DNA of 64,000 nucleotides from Sisyra terminalis (lineage: Eukaryota; Arthropoda; Insecta; Neuroptera; Sisyridae), in assembly GCA_958496175.1 (NCBI GenBank), contig OY292276.1, positions 19,238,001-19,302,000 of the forward strand, read 5' to 3'. Position 1 is the first letter of the stretch. The number at the start of each line of letters is the position of its first letter. The translations under genes were made by a program, and so were the position numbers. Positions 48,446 through 60,361 of the stretch are shown piece after piece. The notes beneath the pieces are model-generated. The model ran no database searches, was not told the origin of the DNA, and was given only the letters and a program-made list of their open reading frames with translations.

Positions 48446-51400
48446 ATTAAATCATATCAATATTGTCTTTTATCGATTAGAAAAAAATGTTCAGTTCATA
48501 GGGTTTATTGTAGAGATTTCTGTAGAACATATCTAAATTAGTTTTCATCTGAATTTTACATAATAAATTTCGGTAACGTTATAATTGATATTTCAGTTAA
48601 ATAAAGAAATTGGAGATTTTATTTCATAGTGCAATTTGCGTAGTGAAATTAATTTGGTCTATCTTCCTGCGAACTATGAAAGGATTAGAGGAATTTCAAT
48701 TAAGCAGTATGATTACAAGAAAAATTACTTAATTTGATTTTTTCACTGGTTTGTTACCATAAATGCGGTAAGAATTAATAAAACTTTTGTCATTTAATTT
48801 GATGCAAACAGTTTTTTACTTCTTTAAATAAAGGTAAAAAATTGTTAACATTATAAACCTTTGCATTGAAATTAACAATTGCGCTATATAATAAAAGAAT
48901 AATGCAAAGTGAATGGGGTGAAAACAAATAATGTCACCATCAGCGATGGGGTTGCACAGTGCTAGGCCACTTAATTAAAATATGACAACAAATCATTTTT
49001 CTTTGAGTTGCTTTTTTCTTGCAATAAACTTTTTATACACATTGTTTTGAGTTATAAATGAAGCAACAAAAAAGAAGAGAGAAAACGTAATTTAGTTGTT
49101 AGGGAGCTGGTTATCGGACGGAATAACTGAATATAATAACCATTTGGGGCAATGGGACTATAGTTATCACTTGGGGTTGAGTATTGGAACAGAACAAAAG
49201 CATTGTGGAATACCGCGTATGTATCAACCGCCACTGAACTCAACAATAAACTTGTTTCTACTTTCGGGTTTTTATGATATTTCCTCGACTTGAATTATCC
49301 ATGAATGCGTTAGTATAAAAGGGTACAGTGACCAATCTTTATGTAACAATGTTTTCAATTTAAAAAAAATAATTTTCTAGTTGCTCTAACCATTAGGTAG
49401 TGATTTTTAATTTAAAAAAAAACACTTGATACATATTTATAAAAAAATTATACTAATAATGATTTTAGATGGAAAATATAAACTTCATACATATAATTTT
49501 TAACAAATGCATTAGTAAAAACAAACATGAATGTAGTTAAAATTAATATTGTTTTCATGAAAAAAGAATTAAAACCTTTCATAAATTTGTAATAAATTGA
49601 AAAATGTATTATTTTAATCTAATTTAATGACTGTAACATAACCTTTCAACTGGGAATACAGTAATTCATATTATCTTAATTCTTTTATAAAAACAAAATC
49701 TAACAAAAACAGTTCACAAAATTTTAAACACTATGAAACCAAATATTTGCTCAAAAAAATATTATAATAAATTTCACAATAAATTATTAAAAGCATTTTA
49801 AACTAATTTAATTTATAACTGAAAAATTATTTAAAGTACCTGCTTAATTTGAGAAATTTGAATTAATGGGTGATGTTATCAAACAAAGTATTATTCAAAT
49901 CGAATTGTTAACATTCAAATAAAGGTAAATATGGATATTTTGTTTGTTACAGTCATTGATAATTAAAGGTCTTTTAATGAGTTTATCTTTGATTTTTCGA
50001 ACCCTTGTCGCAACCCCACAGCACGTTATCTAATGTAATTAATTTTACGAACGCAAATAATTAGATATTGTATGGTTTTTGTGAACTGTTAAATATATAT
50101 AAAATGTAAACGTTAATTAAATGTTGTGTGCAGTAATTTAAAATGCAGGGAACAAAATAAAATATGTGATTATAATAGTACAAACATGTTTTTTATTTTA
50201 ATTATTTCGTGTAAAGTTAGAATTTTCTAAAATAAATGTGATATAATTTTAAATGAAGTAATGACTGCCCTTATTTGTAATGAATGTGATAATTAGTTAA
50301 TTAAGGGTTTGGTTTGCTATGAGATGTTGGTATAACAATGTAATAATGTTCAGTGGGAATTTGTAAAATGTTAAGAGGAAAATGGAAAGGAGGAAGAGTT
50401 AGTGGTATAACCTTGTTATTGTACTCGTCGACAATATGTTCATGACAGTTAGATAGGATTTCAAATGCCCGTACGAGAACTTAGAATCTCCATCCCCTAT
50501 CTTTAAAAGCAACAAAATAAGTGCCGTCTTATAATCCAATATAAACTGAAACTCAACTCTCGTGTGTATTATATGTGAGGCACTTGTAGAGCCCACTTTG
50601 GCACAGCTGCTTTATCAAAGAAGATTTCTCTCGTCCTATTGTGGAAATATTTTTAGTAGATATTCCTTATTTGGTATAACATATGTGATATTATCGTGTT
50701 GATGGGAAACCATTAATCGACATGATTTATGATTTGGAGGTTGTGAGATTTAAAGGACGTTTTTTTCATACATAACTTTCTCAAGTATTTTCCTATCTAC
50801 CTAAACCATAATCTGACGACCGACGCGACGTATGCTTTCTTGATTTCTTATATTTTCAGTCCTTAACTTTTGTTTTTATCTTCTTTTTTTTAAATTGTGT
50901 AGACTTACATTAGACCTGGCTAATCGTGATTGACGTAAGGACGGGGAAGATAAATCACGTTAGACAAACAAACAAAAAAAAATAGAACAGTTTTCTGAAA
51001 TAACGCAGTATAATAAAAATGCTGAAAAAATATTTATTGAGAAAATCATATATTTGCAAAACATCATATTTTATTGTAAAGTTAACGGGGTTGGTAAATA
51101 TTTAAACAACATAAAGTATATTATATACCCTTTGTTAATTCGACATTTTTACAAAAAAAAAACCCTATATATTAGAAGACAGAGATTCGCATAAGAGTTT
51201 ATCTTGGATTAAAGCAGCCTTAACCGATATTTTTTAATGGAGTTTAATGAAATTAAAAGTTAATTATCGAAAATTTTTAATGATAATTTAATCATATAAT
51301 TTATTTTACGCTTATTGTAATAATGAAACAATTATTGTTAAGAATATTAAAACATTTCCGAATAAAAGTTATGTTATTAAATTCTAAACTAACAGTTGGT

Positions 51401-51589
51401 TCCGATTTCAGAAAGTAGTTTTATTTTTTTTTAGAAAGTAAAAACGTTGCTTGAAATGAATAAGTATTTAATTCCCAACTCTGCAAGTTTAATATGTTTT
51501 GCCATATTTTTAGCTGTTTCATCATTTTACGCTTTAGTTGATACTTTGCTGACAAAAGGTTAACCTAGGTAGCTTTTGACCCGATTTAG
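48446..51589. other. AT-rich DNA, nothing recognised
   Basis: The short frames near 49052-49293 and 50399-50596 have mixed composition but no domain. No repeat with definable ends was seen. Confidence 0.45.
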
Positions 51590-51780
51590 AGAAGGTACCC
51601 ATATTTTACCATGCAAAAGAGTGTAGAGACTGGATCAAGTAAAAAATCAGAAAATAAAATTTAGATTGGATTTACTGCTCCTTCTACCATATTCTTCAGA
51701 TATGACACCTTCTGATTAGTATTTGTTCCAGTCACTACAAAAGGTCTATGGCAATAAAACCTTTACTTAAACTAGGGGTG
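51590..51780 (+). pseudogene. Mariner transposase C-terminal remnant
   Basis: One plus-strand frame reads RLDLLLLLPYSSDMTPSD, a stop, then YLFQSLQKVYGNKTFT. It matches the mariner motif WxVLxHPPYSPDLAPSDYHLFRSLQ, which includes the third catalytic Asp (here in TPSD). The DNA before it gives only weak matches in other frames. The stop replaces the Tyr/His after the Asp. It is a short, dead fragment, in an orientation opposite to the copies at 28 kb and 37-42.7 kb. Confidence 0.65.
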
Positions 51781-52629
51781 AAAGTTAGGGATGTTACGAT
51801 AGTGTTCTTCGAAAACGGCATTGGAAACGGAAATTTTAAATTTAATTTTTCGGAGTCAGAATTGGAATTGAAATTGGAAACGAAGTCGGAGATACTTAAG
51901 TTAAATTTAGTTAAAAGTATATCTTTTTAAGCTCAGTGGTTCAGGGTCTTAAATTGTATGCACTTTTAATATATGTATTTATAAAAAGTTGCTTTATATG
52001 AAGTGTATTTTACGAAATATAAGTAACTGCAATGTCGGATTAAGCGTAGTTTGGCAAAAGTAGCTACCACTGTAATGCTCAGGATTACTTCTACTGAAAA
52101 TTCCCGTATGAAATTATATTAACGTTGCTTCCTAATTTTGTTCCCATGCGTATCGGGTGAATTGACCAATTTTTAAGTAATTTTCCTTTTAGTGTTAGTC
52201 AACGTTTATTTCGGAAGTTCAGTCACTATTTAAGTTTATGCTTTTGCATTTAAGATATTCTGGATTTTTTTTTTACAATTTGGCAAGACAAATAATTACA
52301 AAGTAACTTAATAACCAGTTGCTTTTTAATTTAGAATTTAATGTTCAAGTGAACAAGTAGCTCAATTTCAAAAAAAAAAATAAGACTTTATTTGGTTTTT
52401 TATTCTGCTTTGCACCCTAAACAATAGACATATAACTTGAGTTTGTGTATCTTTTTTATGGTTTCACTTGTTCGGAATATAAGAATAACTAGAAGATAAT
52501 TTTTTTATGGTTCAAGAAAAGATAGAGTAAACTTTTATGATGAATTAAACGCTTTACTCAAAAGTTGATTTAAAAACATTAAGTGAAATAATATTGGGGT
52601 TAAAAGTTCCAATTTAGTTAAAAAGAAAA
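51781..52629. other. AT-rich DNA, short GGAATT-like run
   Basis: At about 51815-51895 the words GGAAACGGAAAT, GGAATTGAAATTGGAAACG and GTCGGAG form an irregular 6-base rhythm. Otherwise nothing was recognised. Confidence 0.45.
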
Positions 52630-52633
52630 ATAG

Positions 52634-52967
52634 TGTTGCGGACTTAGAACATTCGAACGTTCTAACAATAAGAAAGACACGACCTTGTTACGAACAGAAC
52701 CTGGAAACGACCAGAAAGCTGTAATTGGTATATAAATAAGGCGATGGATCACCGACAATATTAATTATGAACAGTTATTGTTACAAAGTTTACAAGTTAC
52801 AGTTCGAAATAAATCGCGACAATCATTAAAATAATTGAAATAAAATAATTAAACAAGTGCGTGAAGTAATAAACGTGTGTGTAATAAAATAAATGGTGTA
52901 ATTGTTATATGTGTTGAAACGAATCCTAACGAACCCGTCAAAATAAATAAATCGTAAAAACGTAACA
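52634..52967 (+). mobile_element. Solo LTR, Gypsy-type
   Basis: The 334-base unit begins TGTTGCGGACTTAGAACATT and ends CGTAAAAACGTAACA, so it has TGTT...AACA termini. ATAG flanks it on both sides (52630-52633 and 52968-52971), the 4-bp duplication usual for Ty3/Gypsy retrotransposons. A TATA box (GGTATATAAATAAGG near 52727) and several AATAAA signals downstream fit the U3-R-U5 order and a plus orientation. No internal coding region, primer site or second LTR is present, so the body was removed by recombination between LTRs. A half-length relative lies at about 2.06-2.21 kb (-). Confidence 0.85.
52727..52736 (+). promoter_or_regulatory. TATA box of the solo LTR
   Basis: TATATAAATA, about 95 bases into the LTR, is followed by a GC-richer stretch where transcription would start. 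The function is inferred from LTR layout. Confidence 0.55.
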
Positions 52968-52971
52968 ATAG

Positions 52972-55900
52972 TACTAACTAGGAAGCAATAATGTTTTAAG
53001 GTGTATTTCTTTAAAATTTCTTTGACAAAGTTTTTTTTTTATAAACATTAAATTCACGAAGGTGAAGTAGTGAGTATCAAATAGAATAATTGTACATATA
53101 AACGCCATATTATATTACTAGTTAAAAATTTACTTTCTATAATATGGATAAATTATTTTATAATGAACTTCCAAGAAATAATTATTCATTGTATTCTTTC
53201 ATTAAGAATGGAGACAATTATTGTACCTATATATCAAGTGTAATAATTTATATTTTGGGTTCTAACCGCTCATAAATTATGTGGCGTAATTAATAATAAT
53301 ATGTACAGTTGCCTAAAAGTGACACATAATATATAAAGTTTTATAAATGATGAACACTAAAAGTCATGAATTTGTTACAGATAAGAATACAAAAATATAA
53401 CTTTGTGTAGAATAAATAAGTTCATACATAATAAATGCAATATATACTTATACATGAAATCTTTTGCTTTGCTTTAATAAAAATTTATTCAAAGTTTGAA
53501 TTAGTTAAAGTCCAAAAATTCTTGTTTCCAATTCATACTTTTAGACAAAAAAAGGTGACCTACATTGACCAAATGAAATAAAATAATTCAAATATTTAGG
53601 AACAAAAAGTTCAAAGTTTGTATTTGTTCCTGTCTTAAATACGGAATTTGTTGTACTATAACTTCTACCAATAAAAGAGAGTTGAAACAGCACTTTTATT
53701 TACAATTCTATTAAGCTGGTTTACGTAGCTCCAATATTGTGAATAAACATTATAATAAAAATAAAACAACCGGTTCGTTTGCAACGTGAGAAAACAAATG
53801 CTTAGCTCTGCAACATTACATGGTTCCTGATCGATTGAACTATTCAACTATTATAGTCCAACTCGAGTAATTTACTAAAGTCTTTATATGTTCGAATATT
53901 ATTTTGTTCCTGGACATTTTTATGACAGGTTCTAACTTTTACATAAATCTTGTCATCGATAAAACTAAATCGGAAGTTAGTGAATAAACTTTTATTCTTC
54001 AAAAAGTGTTTACTTTCAAACGTACTTTTTTATTGAATTATTATAATTTTAAATTGAAACTCATAAAAATATACATCGTAAAAAGTTTTAATACACGTTT
54101 AAGAACAGGATCGTTTTTTGTTAAAAAATAATATTATTGTATATTATTATTCTGTAAATCCTATTTAATAAAATATAAAATACAAACAATTTGTATGGAA
54201 TCATTTCCAAAATTGTTTATTTAACGTGTGATTTACTCTATAAAATATTCAGAATGAACATAATAGCCACTTGTAGACTGAAAGTAGTAAATTCATTACT
54301 AAGCTTTGAAAAGTCATATACATAAGTCACAAGTGGTCATTGTAAATGTTTGTTGTATTATAAATGTAGATTATTTTCTCAAAAAATAAATAAATAAAAA
54401 AATACGTATTATGATATTTTAATATCTAAACTATATCGTTTACCCAATAGTATAACATGTTTTGAGAATTTATTTTACACTAATTTTTATTTTATTTTAA
54501 AAAGTAAATTTTTGTAACAACTGTTGTAACAATTCCGGTAATTGCTTCCATTTGTTTCGAACTAACTTGTCAGTAAGAATTAAAAAGAAAAAGTAGCGAT
54601 TGCTATCGATTCATTTCATCGCTCATCGGAGACATTTATACTATCACATATGAAATGTTATACTATATGTACTTACTTGCTAATATTTGTTAACGTTTGA
54701 GCAATTCAAACAATTATCGGGGGGCACAGAAATACCTCCCCCCCTCCCTTAAGACTAGTCAAAACAAAGCAGGATACTACTTTTTTCGAAAATTTTATCG
54801 TATTTTCAGACTTTCGAAGTTTTAGTCTGACTAATACTATAGAGATCAAATTTTGATGATAAGAAACAGTGATTTAGTTTTATAAATGCGTTAACTTTCA
54901 TTTATCTTACTTTTATTCTATAGATTTTATTAATATCTGTAGTGCATCGATTTTGTTTTTCATTCAAGAATTTGTTTCGAGAAATCGTCTCACAAGGCAA
55001 CTTTACACTTTTCAAAGCCCTAGAACAATTGAATTTCGTATTAAAGCTAGAACTTGCAACAAGCGACAAAAAAAATTAAGATTTCTAGAACTTGCACCCT
55101 TCAACCATCATAAAAACCCTCCAGGTCTATAATCAAAATAGGTTATTTCCTGAAGTTTTAGAAATCTGAAATTTGGTATGTCGACTAAGATTTGCATATA
55201 AACAATAAAAAATTGTAACATTTTCAATTGTTACGTTTGAGCTCGGCTCTGATAAAAGGAGATCCAGCGTAAGCATCTATAAAGTAAATTAAAAAATCCA
55301 GTTCAACGGTGGGAATTTCAAATACCCCATAACAATACAGAAAAAAAACTGTTTTAAGAACTTGATGTAAAGTTAATTGTTTTTAATTCACACAATCTTA
55401 TTTTTTTTTCAAACATATGGTTAATTTTTTATTTCAAACCTTACTGTCGTTTTGTCAATTTTTTTATGTCGTTTACTAATTAATAATTTTTTTTATTTGT
55501 TTTTTTTTTTTTATAAACATTAATGGGTGGCTTGCTAAAATTTTAAGCTTTTATCTAAACTTGTAATGGGTAAATTTTGCTCAGATTTTCTGAGTCCCCT
55601 CATTTCCTTCATTAATGTGCCGTCTTATATTCAAATCATATAACACATACAAGTATGAACCTAACTCCTAAGGACTGTAGTTCGAAGAAAAATAAAACTA
55701 ACTAGATGGTCTTTAAAATCAAATAGAAATCTCACCAAAATATTTCAATTAAAATAAGTTTCTAATACTAACAAGCTTATAATGGTTAAATTGATAAAAG
55801 TTATCAAATCTCATGAGTAGCCAAGGTCCTAAGTCTTGATTTTGTAAATCATCTTAAATAAAATTGTGCATGGCCATTTCATAAAAGAATGCATGGTACA

Positions 55901-56660
55901 AGGCAGTGTGTGGAATAGCCACGAAACAGGTGAAAACTGCCATATATTAAGCGCCAAAAGTTAAATTTAAGTATTTTATGTATAGGTAATATCAGTACGC
56001 GTTCAAATAATTATATCATTATCCATTAAGGGATTAAGGGTGTGTGATAGAATAGTTGAGATGTGGAGTTCATAGATTAAGTACTAAGGGTTTTATTTTA
56101 TAGCCAGATCAGAAAACTTTTTAATAGTGAATGAATTATGAGCTTTTGAGTCTTAGTAACTTAGAAATATTTATGGTGAGATTTTCTCATGATTCAAATA
56201 TTAATTTAAAATTACATTTAAATATCCATTTTTCAAAATTTCACTATCTCTATAATATTTTATGGTTAAAGATTTAATAGTAGATTATTTAACTGTGGTA
56301 TCATTCTGTGAAATAATGCTTGAGTGGATTTTAGTCTCCAAGTCAAATATTTATAGAATATTTGTTAAAGAAAAATTTAAAACTATTTCAAGAAAATTAA
56401 CGATTGATGCTCCTCGATTATTGTGTAACGGAGTTATTTCTAAACTTTGTGTCGAGGTATCTTAACAGAAGTATCGTTTAATGTGGCAAATGCTTTATTT
56501 CAGGTTGACATGAAAGCTCTATGCGTTTTGTGGCTAAAAGCTTTTGATAAAAATACCTAATGAATAATATATTGTTAAACACCGTTTTATTGCAAATTTT
56601 TTGCTTGCTAAGACGTTACTTTTATTTTTTACTTAACCCTATTATTATCTCATTCTTTTA
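52972..56660. other. AT-rich DNA; G6/C7 hairpin at 54719-54744
   Basis: No gene was seen. GGGGGG (54719-54724) and CCCCCCC (54738-54744) face each other across 13 bases, striking in DNA this AT-rich. The neighbourhood to about 55310 is slightly GC-richer and could be part of an unrecognised miniature element. The frames at 53665-53847 and 56262-56465 lack motifs. Confidence 0.45.
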
Positions 56661-56674
56661 GAAAAAACTGCAAC

Positions 56675-57350
56675 ATGTCTAGTAAGCAGCTCCGAACGAT
56701 TTTTTATATTTTAATTGGAATAATTCGCCGCGGAAACAGCTCAGTAAATTAACTTCTTATGAGGCACAAATAGTGTTGTAAAACGCACTAACGTCGTTGG
56801 TTCCCGAAATTCGAGGCTACGGATTTCAATCTTGAAGAAGACCTGTTTAGTGGTTGATCCACAGTAATCCAAGAAGAGGTTTTGGAAAACCTGGTGGAAC
56901 CTGATCCCAACGGTTCATCCCAAACCGTTCAGAGAAATGCAAATAAACTGGGGGTCAGTTGCAATATTGTTACAAATGGTTTAAATAGGATTGAAAAGGT
57001 TAAAAAACTCAAAAAGTGGGTGCCGCATACTTTGAACAATTGGCAGAAATTGTTGCGTTTTGAGACATTTTTTTCCTTGCTCCTGTGCAACCAAAATTAT
57101 TTTTTTTTGGATCGAATTGTAACGTGATGACAAAAAGTGATTCTTGTTTGATAACCGTTAATGATCAGGACAATGATTGGACGTTGAAAAGCCGTTCAAT
57201 CATTTTCCAAAGGTGGAGACCTATCAGAAAAAGAATATGGATATGGTATGGTGGTCAGTAGCCGGTATTATCCATTACATGTTTCTACAACCGGGACAAA
57301 CTATTACAACAGAGTTCTACTGTCAAGAAACTAGCGAAGTGTACCGTAAA
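56675..57350 (+). pseudogene. Decayed mariner transposase, C-terminus missing
   Basis: From an ATG at 56675 (MSSKQLRTIF) the plus-strand frames follow a mariner transposase in order. An N-terminal region with several stops leads to EEVLENLVEPDPNGSSQTVQ, then KLGVSCNIVTNGLNRIEKVK, KKWVPHTLNNWQ and FSLLLCNQNYFFLDRIVT. HFPKVETYQKKN, WWSVAGIIHYMFLQPGQTIT and VYRKF come last. The first catalytic motif (usually TCDEKW) is broken by a frameshift around 57122, and the second and third Asp motifs lie beyond the truncation. The wording is nearest to the mariner group that includes SETMAR-type transposases, a tentative assignment. It is not functional. Confidence 0.8.
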
Positions 57351-59960
57351 TTTTAATTAAATACGATAGATATTCCGAAAGTTATTTTAATTTCAATTTT
57401 ATTTATCAAAATGCTTAGAGCTTTCCTGACAATATTTTTATTCAGATGTACCATATACGCGATATTAATGGGAACGAAAAAAAAATAGAAAATAAATCAA
57501 ATCTATACTGAGGTCAGTTTTAAGCCACAAATTTAATAATTGAAAATTTAAATGTTAATTTTTTTCATTAAAAAAAAATAATTTTCCGTTTTTTCGTGAT
57601 AATGCATACAACTTTTCCTATTATGCTGTTCAATGTTAAACGCCATAACTAGCAATATAACAAAATCTGTAGAGAACAAATTGTTAAATAATGATATGTG
57701 GTCGAGCTTTAATGATAATTTTGTTTCACTTACGGTAAATTATCATACAAATGAATCAGACTTGATGCAGTTAGATAATTAAAATAGAAAATGTTGAAGC
57801 AATTTGATGCGAAATTGTGTAATGAATAGAATGAGTTTGAGAAGAACCAATTGGTCCAGGATTGTTGCACATTGTTCTCAACTGTTTCTCGTACTATGTA
57901 ATTGAACTCAATAATGATGTAATAAAGTAGTTAAGTGTACGAGAAACGAAAATGATCTTCAAGTTTTTCTATTTTCCGTACTTTTACCACCTAATATTGG
58001 ACTTTCTCCACCTAATATTGCATTATTGTCTCTTTACTAATTATTGCATTTGGTTTAATGCTTAATGACATTAAAAATGTAATTATTTTTTATTTCGGTT
58101 GTTCCATATATTTTGACCAAATAATTGTGAAGCATATTGGACAATTAAAGTGTGTGCAATAAAAATTATACTAAGGTATACCGATTTATTTATTAAATTT
58201 TGTAGGGTGAAATATGAAACAAAAAGTTCAAAATTTATTAGAAACATGTAAAGAATAAAAAGATTTACTTCATCATTATCATTTTTAAATAAGAGAAATA
58301 AAATATTGGCCATGTTTTATTATTATATCTTCTACTCTTTAATAGGTAAAAAATAAGAAACTATAAAAGCAAAATATTGAATCATTAAAATTCCAAAGAA
58401 TTTTTTAATATCGCACGTCAATAAATTTGACAATCGTAAACTTTCATTTATCTATATTTTTACGGTACAAAAATGTCACACGTTTTTGAAAATAAGGAAA
58501 TAAAGAATATATTTTATAAGAAATCATATTGCACGAAAAAAATCAAGACATCAAACTTTTCTTTTTACAATAACTATAAGATTTCGGGTCTCGGGATTTT
58601 TATTATTCAGTTTTCTACGAAAAAGGGAAGAAACAGAAGACAAACTGTGTAATGCACAACATTTACGAATTTCCATAAAAGGGGTTTTGCTACTTTTCAA
58701 ATAATAAAGAATTTTCCCCTACGTCAGTTGTCAAACTCCCAATGGGTTTTCGGGAAATTGGTAGCGGTATGTGAACTTTACATATGATTTTATGTATTCA
58801 CATACTTTTAAAATATTAGTTTATCACTTCTTTCTCAGGGTGACAGATTTTTATAGCTCCCTTTTTTAAAATGGCGAGCTATAGCGATTAATGCACGAGG
58901 GTCAAACGAGACCTTTTAGTGAATTGAAAAGGTAATGCGAGGATTCTGTTCAGTGAAGTTCAACAAGCATGAAAACGTTGAATATGGAAATATAATTTGC
59001 ATTTCATCGATTCATGTATTTTTACAATAAAAAGCGTTTTCTTAACTTCTTAATTTATTTTAAATATTAAAAAAACATTTTTTAAATATAAAATTTAGTT
59101 TCTATCGGTTGATTTTTTCTAATACCAATTTGCACTATATCTCGAATTCATATTAACGTCCTTTTCATAGAATAAATATTGATATCCATATTAGCAACGG
59201 GCGCATGATTCAATATTTAAACTATAAATAATAATAGATTCTGCTTTTTTAACTCATGTATTATATTATTTGTTCCACTAATTGCAAATTTAATAGATAA
59301 TTATGAAATGTATAATATTGGAGTGATTTCAATTGTAACTATTTACTGCTATCAATGATATTCTATAGTCTAGTTTGATTGTTACAGCTAATATTACATT
59401 TTAATGCAAATTCGCATTGTGACTTGCAATAACAATTCAAATTTGATGTAATCAAAACTAAAGATATAGCTGAATATCGATAATTATAACTTCTATAACT
59501 TCTATTAATAAACAAAAATTTTCATTCCCTTTTTCTCAGATCCAATTGATTTTTTTTTATAAAATACGCAGTTTTTTCATAGAGTATAATACGCATCGTA
59601 ATTTCGATGCACTCAAGGGTAGGTACCACACTCACAAATCATGATTGATGTTTATTTTTTATTGCTTATTTTAAAGAAAATATTTTAAACAATTTTGAAT
59701 ACTTTCAACTATTTGATGCCTCAACTTTCTAAAAAACTATCCTCAAAAAAAAATCCGTCAATTATTTATTATTTATATTCTGTTGATTGTAATGTTTTTA
59801 ATGTAAAACTAAACATTGAATTGTACAAATTATTCTGTAATTGCACGAAGTAAGTGTAGAAACCTTATCTCTAATCAAGAAAAAATATATAAAAAAATAT
59901 TCCAGATTCCATCCGGATCCATTTACTAAATAATAAAGTGTCAAAGATTGATATTTGACA
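57351..59960. other. AT-rich DNA, nothing definite
   Basis: Small GC-richer patches at 58690-58770 and 58850-58960 (for example GGCGAGCTATAGCGATTAAT) look like repeat fragments, but I cannot place them. Confidence 0.4.
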
Positions 59961-59964
59961 AGCC

Positions 59965-60110
59965 TATCCAATAAACGGCCCATAGATCACTATCTGGTCC
60001 ACAAAAGCTTTTCATGCGGCCCGACAACTTGTTAAATTTTGAGCCATCTGAGTATAATTATTGCTATTGCCTTACTATTGGACATTTCCTAAGGCCCACT
60101 GTGGAAATAA
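59965..60110 (+). mobile_element. hAT-like miniature element fragment
   Basis: GCCCATAGATCACTATCTGG, AAAGCTTTTCATGCGGCCCG and AAGGCCCACTGTG resemble the GCGGCCC-rich termini of animal hAT miniature elements. Neither end is complete. Confidence 0.4.
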
Positions 60111-60160
60111 AAATCATTAGCCTGAACCTTCACAAAATTATATTGCACATGTTTTAGAAC

Positions 60161-60361
60161 AGTGGTTCTTAACCTTGTTGGAGGTACTGACCCTCATCCG
60201 TTTCATATGATCATTCACTGAGTCCTTCTTTATTAGAAAAATAAAATATGATGTTTTCAAGTTCAATACCAAGATATATATCATGCGAGTGTACAAAATG
60301 AACAAAACCCGCGAGATTGACCCACCGAACCCCTGAGGTTCGATTGAATCCCGGTTAAAAT
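60161..60361 (+). mobile_element. hAT-type element, right end lost
   Basis: The left end CAGTGGTTCTTAACCTTGTT is a classic hAT (Charlie-like) terminus, followed by GGAGGTACTGACCCTCATCC. Towards the right, CCCACCGAACCCCTGAGGTT and CCCGGTTAA begin the expected complementary terminus (GGTTAAGAACCACTG), but it breaks off after GGTTAA. The 127-codon minus frame across it (60138-60521) is chance. Confidence 0.6.
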
